Shown here piece by piece: positions 1 to 11,480 of a DNA stretch of 64,000 bases. The stretch's first letter is position 1. Every line of letters begins with the position of its first letter. Origin of the DNA: Blastomussa wellsi (taxonomy: Eukaryota > Cnidaria > Anthozoa > Scleractinia > Plerogyridae); assembly GCA_947652115.1 (NCBI GenBank), contig OX393573.1, forward strand, positions 10,694,394-10,758,393. The letters run 5' to 3'. The notes under the pieces were generated by a model. That model was not told where the DNA came from. It ran no database searches and saw only the letters and a list, made by a program, of their open reading frames with translations. The position numbers and the translations under genes are program-made.

Positions 1-320
1 CCTCGTGGTCATTCTCGGCAGATTTTGCCTCCTGTTCTTCCTCCGTGTCAACATATTGTACTTCAAAGTCTGACTGAAACTGTTTGAACGACTCAGCAAT
101 AGTCTTGGATAAATCTTGAGACATCTGGGTGAAACCCTGTCTCAGCGTAGCGGCCAGCTCTTGTAAACCATGTGAGTCAGTTTTGGCGCCATCGGCGCCA
201 TCATCTCTTTTGATGATCCTAACATTTGCTTCAATGTGTTCGCTTCTAGAGCAACTACTTTTCCTTTTTAAGTTGTCTTTCTCGCCCTTACGCTCGCATT
301 TATCCGAGGTCTCGGGCATT
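1..320 (-). CDS. Partial ORF of unknown function, runs off the window start
   Basis: On the minus strand an ATG at 320-318 opens a frame of about 106 codons with no stop before position 1. The start reads MPETSDKCERKGEKDNLKRK; the protein is basic and Ser/Lys-rich for about 45 residues. A Leu/Gln-rich stretch follows that should form a helix (LQELAATLRQGFTQMSQDLS), and then an acidic run (DTEEEQEAKSAEND). No catalytic or zinc-binding motif is visible in the part present. A basic and helical N-terminus resembles gag-like first ORFs of retroelements, but it could equally be the first exon of a host gene. The frame is clean over its whole visible length, so I think it is really coding; the function is open. 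Confidence 0.5.
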
Positions 321-1381
321 TTTAGCGAATTATCGCTTAAAACTAAAATTCTCAGCGTGTTGAAAAACCAAACGTCCGTTCGCTCCAAAGGCGGCAACAC
401 ACTGAGTTCGCGCAGGCGCAATGCTATCTCACGTGAGCCCTCAGTGCGGTGACGGAATAGAATGGGGTTTTAAGTCTTCCACAATCCTTTAATCATAAAT
501 ATTAAACAGAATAAGTGTCACGTGATATATGCAAAAATACCAACATCAGTTGACTTGACCAACCAATCAAAGGTCGGTATGATAATCTCGTGGAGCCACT
601 TTTTCACACCACTTTCCTATTTTAGAAACGCGGTAAGTTTTCTTAATTAATTAAGTTCTGGAACGGCCTTCGTTTTAAAAATATTGTCTTTAGGTAAATA
701 CACTTCATCAACCTAATGTAAATACTGTACAAGCATATTTTGTAAATTAAGAAGAAACACACGTGTGTGATTTTCAATGATGTCAAAACACGAAATATAG
801 AACTCTTTGTAAGCTTACATCGTATCGTACGTGTTTATTTTTGCAGCTTATTGGCGGTTATTTTTAAATGGTATTTACTAGTTTGAAAGCAAACAATTTA
901 GTTGCAAATTCAGCGGAAGTTAATGTTGCGTGAAAGTGGTTCATAAGTGGTTTCGCATTGAAACCCGGGAAACTAAACACTCACAATGAAACAAAAGGAT
1001 GGCACACCGAAGTAAACAAGGCCTCGCGGCAAAAATCCCGGTTAGGGTAGTGTTTCACACGTGAATTTATGGTAAACAGAAAATGTTTTGCGAAAACATG
1101 TGATGTTTTCCAATAAATGCATTGTCAAATTATTACACTGCAATCAGTTGTTTACACTGAAGCACTGGAGCATATAGCATGTGAATGGTGTTCGCCATTA
1201 AAGCAAAGATCACCAATGGGCGGTCAATATTCGCTTGACAATTGACCCTAACATTTTTTGGTGACGTAAAGAAATTCATTTTTTGACTTCCTGTTTTGGA
1301 ATATCACTGTTATTTACTTCTTTGAGGTCTGCTGCAGCAGTTAGAACGAGTTGCTGCGTCTAAGAAACTGACCAAGCACCA
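321..1381. other. Non-coding stretch upstream of the first CARD gene
   Basis: AT-rich sequence with no convincing ORF on either strand. It lies between two divergent starts (the minus-strand ORF at 320 and the gene 1 ATG at 1382), so it should hold both promoters and the 5' UTR of gene 1. I see no clear TATA box at a useful distance. The bases just before the gene 1 ATG (about 1325-1381) are richer in CTG/CAG and look like 5' UTR. Confidence 0.4.
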
Positions 1382-1772
1382 ATGCCAACACACGTTGAGC
1401 TCCAAGACTGCGAAAAATTCCTTCAACAGGAAAATTCACTCACTCCACAAGTGGAAAAGATTATCGAAACGTACCTCAGAGTCTCTGAAAAAGGCTTGGA
1501 TGAATTTTTTATTCTCATCCCGAGCAAAATCCGAAACGATGATTATTTACATTATATTCTAAGATATATGAGGGCTCACAACCAATTTGACCAGCTCGAT
1601 AATGACAGAATTTTCAACAACAGCTTGCTGCCCACTATAAGTAGGAAAGTTGACGAGCTACTGCAAGTTGTAGCGCAGAAAGATCGGCACGCATTTTGGT
1701 ATCTGGTGCACGCGTTCGAGTCTAAACAACAGCCTCTGTTTCGACATCTGCATGGACCCATACTCTGCTGTG
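1382..1772 (+). other. CARD exon of gene 1
   Basis: The exon starts at the ATG after AGCACCA and ends at TGCTGTG before GTACGT. It encodes 130 complete codons plus one base. The six-helix CARD pattern is complete: ILRYMRAHNQFDQLDNDRIF corresponds to the helix 2-3 region of CARD9/CARD11, where an Asp/Glu-rich turn precedes a Leu/Asn-rich helix. If the intron is retained, the frame stays open to 2002 and adds a hydrophobic stretch (ILLVPYLCVNVGVSLL). Confidence 0.7.
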
Positions 1773-4700
1773 GTACGTATATTTTGTTAGTTCCTTATTT
1801 GTGTGTGAATGTCGGAGTGAGTCTGCTCAAAGAAATGTTTCCTTTGCTATTATTATTTAGAGATAAAGACAGTTTTACTAAACCGAATGGGTTGCCCATA
1901 TCGTCGTTTCCTTTCGCTTTCTTCCCTTACGACTGCAACTTCGATTATCAAGTGCTTTCTTCGTTTCTGTATAATTTCGTCTCGGAAAAAGACATGCCAT
2001 AACATGTCCAATACCGAATAAACATTCGATTGCACAGTCACTTGGCAATCGTCGAAGTGAAGTGTTTCAAATTAATTCACCCCACACATACATGGCATTA
2101 AACACCATGTTCCATCACTCAAATGGAGACCTTTCTCGTTTCATTGACATATTCGTTGTGAAAAAGCCACGAAGATAGTGCACGAAACTGGACTAGAAAT
2201 CTGCGCACTGATCAACACAACGAAACGTCAGTAGTGATGTCAGAATAAATCAAGGATTGCTCGTCAACAGTTGTTCGGGAAAACCCCCTGTATGGCTCTA
2301 TTCAATTGAAGAAAGCAACACTTCTTCATTTCACACACCGCTGCACCTCAAGCAAAACTCAGTATACAGAATAAAAAAAATCCAAACCCTCTTCAGCTAC
2401 ACGTATCTATCTCCTTCATACATACCTTTAGCAGAAAATACTAGCAGTAATCAAAGATTAGGAGTGCGTTCGATTCCTTTTCCCGAAATTCAAGCTTTCT
2501 TTTATGCTGAAATCAACATTTAAAATATCAGTATGAAACTCTTAACATAACTGTTGTTGGTGAACATGGCATGGGATAAAAAGATGTATAACGCATACGT
2601 GAAAATTCTTGTGTCGTTGTGATTCTTGGGACGGAAACATGAAAACCAGAGTGAAATTACCGGCGACGAAAATCCGTGGCAAGAGGCAACTTTCTGGCTT
2701 ATCCTCGGTGTAAGAACCAATGAAACTCATCAGTGACGCAATCAAAGAAAGCATTATAGAACAGGAAAACAATAGCTCAAAAACCAAGAAAAATGTCACG
2801 GGTTCTTACATGCCATTTTATGCACCTTCATTATATTCTGACTTTACTGTAGGATACTGAGCCACTTATTTCAATCCCCTTGAGCAGGAACTCTGACTAA
2901 TATACTGTAACTTCGTTAGCTTTCTTCCAAGGTCTACAAAGACATCGGTAACTGTGGTCTGATTGAATTGTGCACCAGATACTTCCTGTGCTATAACTAA
3001 CTTTCCAAACTTTTCGTACGTAGTGTGCAAAGAAATTAAACGCAAAGAGATGGAGGAGGACCTAGACTCACCAGGTAAGCACAACTGTTTTTTTTTAATT
3101 CGTGTTAGGTCAAATTGTCAGTTTATGATGTTTTGCAAAGAAATGGAAGTAGAGTGGTGTGGGGCGGCTAACGGCGGGCGGGAAAGGGGGATGAAACGTG
3201 CCCTCGTTTAACACCTCTTTCCTATTTTGGGGCCAACTTCAAGGTCTGGGTACCAGAGAATTTTTCTCGCGCGCAAGAAACCGCGCATGAAAAGCTTGTG
3301 GCACCCTGGGTACCTGTGCGGAAGCCTAGTGGCTTAATGGTTAGCAGGCTGGACTCCGGATCGGACGCCGCGGGTCCAGATTCGAGCTCTGGCCTGAGCA
3401 CTGCGTTGTGTTCTTGGGAAAGACACTTTACTCTCACACATTGCCACTCTCCCCCCAGATGTGTAAATGGATAACCCTGCGATGGACTAGCATCTCACAT
3501 CTCAGCCAGCGGGGTGGGGGGGGGGGATATAACTAGCTGCTTAACGCTATAGAAACCGGGATAAGCTCCGGCAGTATGGGCCACTGGGCACGAGGCTTTT
3601 CCTACCCCGGGTACCTAATCTGCGAACTATTGTTAAGCTTGCCTGAAGAAATTTTCCTGTTTTCATTGCCGAAGATTTTGAAATTATCACTAAGACCAGT
3701 TATGCTAAGTCATCCACAACTGAAATAATCGGCGTGCATTTGCCGGAAAGTAGCACTTTATTGAACTCAGCAGCTGAAATTTTCAATTTCTTTCTCTAGT
3801 TAAACTCCAAGGTTTATTTTGCGTCCTTCCTTTCGCCTTAGAGAGTGATTAGAAGCAGTTTACCGTGGGAAACGTTTCTTGCCCCGATTGATGGTCTCCT
3901 GTTTTCCTCGCCCACCACAAAAACCAACACTTCTATCACTTATAAACAATAATTGGATGAGGTTTTCCGTGATATCCAGAATTGTCAAGGGCGAGGTAAG
4001 AGTTATCAGCCGAAGCCGAAGGCTGACGCTGATAAAACATATCGAGAACACAAAGCACTTTTCTCTCTTCTCCTTATGGAGTGTTCGAGTTTTGTTGTAA
4101 ATGTTTTATAAATTACCACATCACACTCGCTATGACGAAATGCTTAACTCACCAATTGCTTTTATCACAGTGTTGTCTTTCATAAAGAAATCTTTCGAGG
4201 AAAAATGTTCGACAGCCAAAGCAGCTGTGAAGAAAGTGAGAGAGCGAAGGAAAGAAAAGAAAAGTAAGATACGCTTTTTTCATTGAGGTGTGGGAGGTCT
4301 CTTTTGATTCCTTACTCGCGCACATATTGTCTCTTTCTGGCACCTACCTATTTTTTGTTATTGAACTTTGAATTTACGCGATAAGTCCATTTTAAGGGCT
4401 AATAGATCGTTTTCACGTGACGTCACGGAGGCCATGTTGGTGAACCAGAACAATAGACTTTCTCTCCTTTGAACCAAACTCCATTTTTATGCAAATTTTG
4501 TGCAACAATTTTGTATTGTTCAGTCCACCAATATGGCCGCCTTATCACGTGAGTGAAAACCATCTATTCATTTTTCATCCATGTTTGTTGTTGTTTGACT
4601 GATGGATGTACGGACGAACGTACAATAGTAGAACAAACAAAATTTCTCAGCCAGGTGGCTTTATCAAATTTTCTTAGCATGGGGCTTCGCTTAGAATATA

Positions 4701-7700
4701 GACAAACGTAACGCTAACTAGAAAATTAGTGCACTAATTTTGAGGGATTTTATGTCAAATTAAATTGATATTAACTTGCTCTCCAGATGCGGCAATTTCT
4801 AGCACGATGTCTCTCGCAGAGGAACCTGAAGATGTCGGTTGTACTTTGGATGAAAATAAAGAGACTGGGGATGAGGAGTACACTGATGCAGAAGGTTTGT
4901 AAAGGTGCCTACACACGAAGGGACAACATGACGCACGGACAAAATCGTGGGTTGTTCATACGAGGGGACATCGTATCCCTGCACCATTTTGTCCCTGCGA
5001 CCTGTCCCACGAAGTGCAAAGAGTTCCCGAGGGGAGAGGAGTACTCCCTGACATGGGCCATACGGGGACGTGTCGCTGGATAGGGTATGGGTTTTGACCA
5101 GTCAGTCCTGAACAGGGTATATAATTCAAGCGAGTCTGTCCTAGACACACGATAGACGTGTCGCTATGACATGTCCCAGGGACAATTATCCACTACCTTT
5201 TCGTGTTTGTAGATTATAGAGATGTCACCTATTCACGGTAATAACTACCTCCATAATACCACTCAGCTCTGTCCAATTGATGACTTTGTTAGTGAGCTTC
5301 GAGTTCTTGAATGAATGGAATGCTTGAATGGTTGTGAATTACTTTGTACGCTATTGTGACGTCTTATTGCTTTTCATCACCAATTACCTTTGTTCCAGAT
5401 TTTGAGGGTGACGCCGACACTGTGTTGTCTTTCTTAGTGAAAGCCTTGAAAACGATCGAGGAAACGATTGAGGAAAAATGCTCAACAGCTAAAGCAGCAG
5501 TGGATAGAGTAACGGAAAGAAGGAAGGCACGGAAACGTAAGTGCCACTTAGTTTACGTGGCCTGCGAAGACAATCGTCTCCCTTAATTCGTGACGTAGAG
5601 AAAGACGACAAAAATGCATCTAAACCAGTCGCGAGAGACTTTGATCTCCCCAATCATTCTAAGCAAATCGGCACTCTTAATCGGCACTCTTAATCCTGAC
5701 GGTATCAACGAACGCTTTTCATGCACTAATTTTTTCTGTTGTTTTTCACGTTACCAGGCACCAACCAATAGCGTAGCTCCATCTTTCTGTATATAAACCA
5801 CACACTAACCACAGTTCCTCGATTCGCTCCGACGAAGGGCTAACGCTCGAAACGTCAGCTTTCGAATCTCTTTACGGTGGCCAATTCACATTATCAACCC
5901 AGTTCATAAAATCAAATTACCGCCTTTCTTCGCTCCCGACGTGGCACGTGTCCGTTTCGTAAACGGTCGATGATATTGTTTTGACACTTAGCTATGTTCG
6001 AATTTTTTCCCACAAAAAAAGAAAGAAAAATTGTTAGTCAATGACAAGAATCGAACCCTGAACCTCTGACATGCCAACATCCACTACACTACCTGGCTGA
6101 TCCCCCAAATCCACACAAAATTTTATTATAAAAGATGAATTTCTAAGTCTATTTTAGTATTGCCCTAGCCGACAAATAAAAGCTAACCGCAAGCAAACCA
6201 GTGTGAAATTGAACAATTAAGCATTTGGTAAGTGTGTATTAGTCTATCACAAAATTATAACTAGTTTCGACCTGGTCCAGGCCTAACTGAAGCAGATAAA
6301 GCATCATCCATTCCGAAAAGCTTGGTTACCAATTATGGCATCGACCGTTTCGGCCCCGGTTGGCTTGGTTTCCTGGGTATGGTTCCTGTTGTAATCTAAT
6401 TGTTAAATAGACCACAGAAATGACGTAATAGAATACTCAAAAAAACAAGGAAAATCACGAACCACAGAAATGACTTTTCATAGGAAAGTTTGGAAACCAA
6501 AAAAGAATAATCGAGAACGTATCGTAATTGTTGTAATCTATTCATCTGTTTATTTACCTAGATGCGGCTCGTTTAAGAAAGATATCTTGCACAGGGGAAG
6601 CGTCACACTCCAGTTACTCTTTGGGTGAAGATATAGAATCTGAAGATGAAGACTACATTGACGCGGAAGGTGTGTAACACAAACAAATTCTGAAACTGTG
6701 AGCGAGCGTTGATTGGCTGCGATGTCGTTTTATATGTTTATAAAACCTGATTAAAAAGATAAAGGAAGGTTTGGGAGAATTTTAAGGTACACTGATGTAA
6801 AACCGATTTTTTTTTACCATAACGAAACAAAGCCAAAATGATTACACGAAGACTTGCTTTCACGAAGTAAAACTGCGAGCGAACCGATTCGAAACTTGCA
6901 GAACCACAAACTTCAAATTACATAAAGTAACTCAAAGCCAAACTGTAGAAACAAAATTTTAGCAACTAACCTTTATTCCATTTGGAAATTCTCGAAAACC
7001 AGATGAAGATGAGCTTCACGTCAAACTTTGGAGTTTTCCCTTCATAGATTCAATCCCGATCCATATTCATCTTGAAAACGAATTTGATAATTTCCCCTTT
7101 AAAGGAGTCCCTTTGGATGCAATTTGACTGTAAACAGTTTGAGCGATTGAAGCTGTTTTTGAAAGTTTTAAACGCGCGTGCAACCTAGAACCCAGGCTTT
7201 CACTCTTTTCTGTTTCGATGAATTTTTCGACCGCGTATATTAGCCAACGAGCGCGCGAGAATTTCTGCAGTTATATATAGTAAAAATACTTCTACCCGTT
7301 CTCTTGTAAGGCACCACGGATGGGATGATCTCCTATGAAAGGAACGGGCATGTTTATCGTCTCGCTTAGGCTAGGACTAGGCAAGGAGTGATTAGAGTGA
7401 TTTTCAATTGAGTGTCATACAGAAAACCGAGGTGATCAATCTGCCCAATCACAATGGGCCCAGACAATCCAGCGAACCAATCACAATGGGCGAAAGACAA
7501 TCCAACGAACCAATCAAAGCAAATACACGTAGCCGATGTAAAGCTCGGGAAAATGTGTGCGCGCGTCACGATTGGTTTTGGTCTTACTCCTGAATGTTGA
7601 AAAAGTGGCGGGAGATTATTAAATCAATCAATGCGCGTAATCTGATGTAAAAAAAGCGAACGTGAACTACTTTCGACACTCAAGCGAAAGCCGCTCTAAT

Positions 7701-8556
7701 GTCTTTGAATTGAACTCACTTTGGGTGTTTAGGACCACAATCCGTCAATATTTTTATCTGTTGAGGTCTTGCTTAGGGTTTCACGCGAATAGATAAAAAT
7801 CTATCACACTACGTTGAAGGTCTGAAACGCTTTAAAGGCATAGAGAATGGTATCTTTAAGGGTCAACAAAAAAAAATTAGGCGACGCCCATATTGATCTC
7901 TTTTAGGGGTTTAATTCAAATTTACCGAGCAGTATCCCCATCACTTTCGGTCATATAGGAGTCCCTTCCTCTCCACACATTCAACCTCTTTATTATTTTC
8001 TACAGAGAAAAACAAGTCAGCGCAGCTGGTTGACTATTCGGTTCGAGTAATCCAATATTATAAATGATACTTCCTTGGTATCAATGCAAGTTTCCCATAC
8101 AAGGCCCATTTGTTAATTCTCATTTTACCAAGAAAGTAAGAAAATGATAAACGTGTCCAGGGCAGTACGCTTTTATTTGGTTTCAATTACTTGGATCGGG
8201 CTTGGGTCATTTTAAGCCTGGGTTAAGTGTGCGAGAATAGCTTTGCAACGCTAACCATGGTAAATCGCAAAGAAGGTTTGATTTTGATTTCAAAAGCTTT
8301 TTTCCCCTCAGGCTTACCTTTAAGAAACTTTCTCGACGAAAAAGACGAACCCAAGAGAGTTAAGGATGACGTCAATCCCACCAAAGACACGTCAGAACAG
8401 CAGATCTGTGCGGCAACGAAGCGCAAAAAAATCTACAAAGCTGCCTTTACCAGCTTGTCAGCGGTGACTCTGTTCACCATCTACCCAGCTCCTGCGTTTG
8501 ATTTTTTGTTTCTGTTTATCTATTGCAATCTTTTAATCCTTTTGATCACCTCGTGA
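1382..8556 (+). CDS. Tail-anchored CARD protein, paralogue A (gene 1)
   Basis: Seven exons rebuilt by hand: 1382-1772, 3024-3074, 4171-4263, 4787-4894, 5399-5536, 6562-6669, 8312-8556. All have GT..AG borders, every junction is phase 1, and the product is 377 aa. Residues about 36-128 form a CARD like those of CARD9/CARMA (FNNSLLPTISRKVDELL, then FWYLVHAFES). Ahead of it is a short motif shared with gene 2 (LQDCEKFLQQENS). The middle part has two copies of a Lys/Arg-rich helix (EEKCSTAKAAV) each followed by an acidic segment. The last 40 residues are hydrophobic after KRKK and end four residues after ILLI, a layout typical of tail-anchored proteins of the outer mitochondrial or ER membrane. 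CARDs join like CARDs into filaments, so this is probably a membrane-bound adaptor in innate immune or NF-kB signalling. MAVS has the same order, but that name is not proven. A small exon in the 1.6 kb intron before the last exon could be missed. Confidence 0.75.
2705..2811. mobile_element. Short inverted-repeat element (copy 1 of 2)
   Basis: Starts TCGGTGTAAGAACC and ends GGGTTCTTACA, so the two ends are inverted copies. The inside (CAGTGACGCAATCAAAGAA ... AACAATAGCTCAAAAACC) matches the element at 53108-53242. It looks like a MITE with no coding capacity and sits in intron 1 of gene 1. Confidence 0.6.
3318..3605 (+). mobile_element. tRNA-derived SINE copy in intron 2 of gene 1
   Basis: A pol III A box-like sequence (AGTGGCTTAATGGTTAG) and a B box-like sequence (GGGTCCAGATTCGAGCTC) are spaced as in a tRNA. 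They are followed by a tRNA-unrelated body containing GGATAACCCTGCGATGGACT and AAGCTCCGGCAGTATGGGCC. Related pieces occur at 21733-21915 (reverse) and 44040-44275. Confidence 0.6.
5745..5945 (+). mobile_element. Probable Penelope-like element terminal fragment
   Basis: The block holds a TATA-like TATATAAACC and then CGACGAAGGGCTAACGCTCG directly followed by AAACGTC. The latter resembles a hammerhead ribozyme core: a CTGANGA-like box, a short GGGC/GCTC stem, then GAAAC. Such cores sit in the terminal repeats of Penelope-like retroelements and retrozymes. In frame the same bases read DEGLTLETSAFESLYGGQF. No reverse transcriptase is seen nearby, so this is a solitary remnant in an intron of gene 1. 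Confidence 0.4.
6043..6108 (-). mobile_element. tRNA-like sequence, probably a SINE head
   Basis: Read on the minus strand it has GGTAGTGTAGTGGATG (A box-like) and GGGTTCGATTC (B box). A T-rich run that could end pol III transcription follows. I cannot fold a proper acceptor stem, so I call it tRNA-derived rather than a working tRNA gene. Confidence 0.4.
7408..7600 (+). repeat. Interspersed repeat, copy 1 of 2
   Basis: The block with CCAATCA motifs, AAGCAAATACACGTAGCC and CACGATTGGTTTTGGTCTTAC matches 21536-21680, which carries GCAAATGTAGCCGGTACAAAGC and GGATTGGTTTTGGTTTTAC. It has no coding capacity of its own. Confidence 0.5.
8312..8556 (+). other. Terminal exon of gene 1 with membrane anchor
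   Basis: The acceptor TTTTCCCCTCAG is followed by a phase 1 exon to TGA at 8554-8556. It encodes a charged part (LDEKDEPKRVKDDVNPTKD) and then, after KRKKIYK, about 35 mostly hydrophobic residues. This hydrophobic part is split by a PAPAF kink: ALFTSLSAVTLFTIY-like before it (seen as AAFTSLSAVTLFTIY), LFLFIYCNLLILLITS after it. Confidence 0.7.
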
Positions 8557-8725
8557 GCTTGAGCGGCCCTGCCGGGTTTCCCTGTAGAGGGGGGCAGAGT
8601 GCGGGAACCCGGTAGTATAGGGGGACAGGTGGGAAAAGAAAATACAGGGAACGGGATCCTCATGGTGACGGGAAGCGAGAAAAATCGCGAAAATTTTGCA
8701 AATTGGCGTAATATTTTGATATATA

Positions 8726-8731
8726 AATAAA
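8726..8731 (+). terminator. Polyadenylation signal of gene 1
   Basis: AATAAA lies 170 bases after the gene 1 stop codon, in an AT-rich stretch followed by G-rich sequence. It is the first canonical signal after the stop. Confidence 0.55.
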
Positions 8732-8829
8732 AGGAGGTGGGAGCCACTAAAGAAGGGGCAGAAGCCGCGAGTAAAAAGTACTAGAAGCGGGAGGTTCAGC
8801 CCCTCCCCCCACGGCCACCCGCCAGCCAG

Positions 8830-8975
8830 GGAAACCCTAGCGCGCAGATGGGGTAACCCGCCTCCCCGGGTAACCCTAGCTGCCTTGTAAACACGACGAA
8901 GAAAAAAGAGGAAATGTGTGAGTGCTAGGGTGACCCGCTTGCTAGGGTAACCCGCTTGCTAGGGTAACCCTATCT
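8830..8975. repeat. GGGTAACCC direct repeats
   Basis: Several copies of GCTAGGGTAACCCGCTT or close variants, such as CTAGGGTGACCCGCTTG and CCGGGTAACCCTAGC. The unit is partly palindromic. I saw no wider element borders. Confidence 0.5.
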
Positions 8976-9744
8976 GACTGCTTCCATAGTATGGTGTATG
9001 CGCAATAGGCCATTTACTCGTTCCATTTTCCCTCTGCTTCAAAACGAGTCTATGTGCGAATTTTCAAACTGTTCGTATGAAAATGAGTTTTGTTTAAATG
9101 AAAATGAACTTACAGGTTGAACTCATATAGTTTCTTTCTTAGACTCGTTTTGACACAGGGGGGGGGGGGGGGGCAAAAAATGGCCTTTCTATTCCAGTTT
9201 TTCTTTTTCAATTTTCGCTATAGCAGTTAGGTACAAAAAGAAGAGAATGGAAAACCGAGAGAAATTCTGATATTTTACCTGTAGCCGGCTGCGCCCGGTA
9301 CTAATATTTAGCTGAGTAAATAGCAATTTCCATAGCCGTTATACTAGTCAGACAGCTGTAAATTTGATAAAGTTTTCTCTTTGTCTGCCTACGCTATGTT
9401 CGTACACGGATAGAGTATTAGTACCTACAAATATGATACGTTTCAGACAGAGAAATGTTTAGAGGACTGGCATCATTGTAGATAATATCTCCTTATTAAT
9501 CAGTAAATATACCAAGGATTCTAGGTAGGCTGGTTCCTGCAGTGAATTTACTTCAAAATAGTATGCTAAACGAACAATTGCTGGTGATTTGTTATTTGCA
9601 CGATTGATAGTTGTTTTGAGTCTGGAGAATTTATATTCTAGTTATTATGTACATCAAAGCAATTTAGATTTGCTAGCGTTGCTTGGTATAAAAGTGTAAT
9701 AACATATTCCCTTTGAATATCATGCTTCATTGAATGGGACGGTA

Positions 9745-9880
9745 TTCTTGGTTTGCAATCGGCGCCATGTTGGATGACAGAAACAAAGGATTTCTGATTA
9801 GCCTCTTTTGTTTGGTCATCCAACATGGCCGCCATGCTCATTGTCATTTGAATCTCTTGGCATTGGTTGCAAACCGACAA
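9745..9880. mobile_element. Small fold-back element
   Basis: The left arm (TTGGTTTGCAATC, then CCATGTTGGATGAC) is repeated inverted on the right (GTCATCCAACATGG, then GGTTGCAAACCGACAA). The arms are about 45 bases each around an AT-rich centre containing AAACAAA/TTTGTTT. Confidence 0.6.
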
Positions 9881-11149
9881 TTGAAAGATTATCTAATGCA
9901 TGGAAATGAAGCGATTTTTTAATAACTAATTTGAAAATCGCGTGCAGCGTGCGTTAACCAATCAAAGATGTGTTAAAACGGCTTATCAGATAAAAAGGAA
10001 AACCAAGCGTGATTTAGGTCACGTGGCCCCTCAGTATCACACCATTGCCACTGGTTACATGTCCTCGCTTCTGATTGGTTAATGGTTAGCCTTTGATACT
10101 ATCTACGGCTACCGGGATTGTCCGAATTATAAATTGTGATTGATGGTTTTATATCAGTCTCAGTAATAGAACCGCTCGCGATTTTATTATGCAGGTTCAT
10201 AATAAAAATTTAAAATGAACAAGTTAGTACTTTTGCATGCGACAACGTGCTTTTACAGTTTGCAGTATTTCCTTGTAAGCTCTCAAAAGAAAGGATGCTT
10301 TTTCTTTACCTTCTTAAAGTGGTGAATGGTTAAATAGAAGTTCTTACCTCAGTTCTTTCCTTGACAAATTTTGAAACATTCCTCTGAGTATGTCGCCTCA
10401 GTCGCCCCTATTGAAGAAGGCTGCAGCTTGTTGCAAATAAAAATTCAAGGTGTGATCCCAAACTATAAAATATCTGACGGGGTCAACTGGCGATAATTCT
10501 GGTGCTGAGTTCAGCTACTACAAGCTGTAGATGTGCAAACGTTTGGCAAAACTTCCTACTAATCTTGAAGTATATCGTTAGCGATGTTCTCACTCGGCAC
10601 TGCATCTGCTGTAGTGGTGTGATCCGACTGGTGATGCGATCCACCAATCAGCGGCCGCCTTGCAGACGCGTTGTTTTCGGGTATTTTAAATATGCTAAAC
10701 GCTCTTGGTGTACTGCCGCAATTGAGCTGTATCTTAAATCTCTCAGCGTTTACTACGCTAAAAACCGTACAGGAGGCCTCGATGCATCCAGTAAGGTTAT
10801 GGAGGCATCGTTGCCTCTTTGAGAATGGATAAGAGTTTTGACGGCGGAATGAATCAATGAAGAATGAAGGTAACAAGCAATTACAGAGATCAAATATTAA
10901 TTCTCCTTTCTGACTGCCACATGTTTCTTATAATGTTTGTTGTAAGAATTAGGTGGCACATCAGGACAATATACCGACTTCATTTGTAGTCATTTACTGC
11001 ATGTACTTGCAAATGCAAGATTAAACTAGCTTTGGCAAAAGTAAGTATAATTTTTTTTTGCTTGAAGAGTGGTAAAAAAGCTGTCACACCCTCGTAAACT
11101 TTTTCGTAACAAAAATGCGTCGGTAGGGTAGCAGTTCCCGTAAGCTTAT

Positions 11150-11275
11150 AATTCTACTGGCAGCAGTTACTATTGTTTTAGGGGCTAGGGGCATTGTTAC
11201 GGTTGTTTGTTCTATTGTCCTCTCAATGCGTCGCAAGCCATTCATGTGAGACCTTACGAGAGCTGCTACCTCGCC
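11150..11275 (+). repeat. Interspersed repeat related to 17800-17930
   Basis: Both copies carry a Leu-codon-like T-rich part (GTTACGGTTGTTTGTTCTAT / GTTACTGTTGTTTATTCCGT) and then CGCAAGCCATTCATGTGAGA / TGCAAGCCATTCGTTTGAGA, and end in AGCTGCTA. Confidence 0.5.
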
Positions 11276-11302
11276 CAAATGCGTCGGCTGAGCCCGTGTT
11301 CA

Positions 11303-11440
11303 ACAAAGTGTGACTGGTGTGACAACTGTTTTGTCTTTCATCATCAGCCCTGAAAGTCACACCACACTCGATAACACGTGACCACTCGCGATCGGAGGTG
11401 GTGTGATATCTTCTGCCCACTCAATCAACCAATCAGCAGT
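11303..11440 (+). repeat. Interspersed repeat with CCAATCAG end, copy B
   Basis: TGTGACTGGTGTGACAAC, then AAGTCACACCAC, then GGTGGTGTGAT, then CAACCAATCAGC. The same ordered blocks recur at 14543-14672, and in reverse and shortened at about 10583-10665. Confidence 0.5.
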
Positions 11441-11480
11441 CCGGCTTTTATTCAAATCAAATTCAAATTTGAGGTGCCTC

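Larger units (their letters stand above)
4171..6669 (+). repeat. Tandem duplication of an exon pair inside gene 1
   Basis: Exons 4171-4263 and 4787-4894 form one pair; exons 5399-5536 and 6562-6669 form the second. The first member of each pair shares VLSF and EEKCSTAKAAV followed by RERRK/TERRK. The second member of each pair is exactly 108 bases, starts ATGCGGC at the DNA level and ends in acidic EEYTDAEG or EDYIDAEG. All four are phase 1-1, so each pair can be added or skipped without a frameshift. The introns between them are not obviously alike, so the duplication is not very recent. Confidence 0.75.

Noticed and set aside
6043..6108. A working tRNA gene on the minus strand
   Set aside because: A and B boxes are present but no acceptor or anticodon stem of normal length can be paired.
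9155..9178. Long G run as a regulatory G-quadruplex
   Set aside because: A homopolymer next to no gene; could be an assembly or sequencing artefact.
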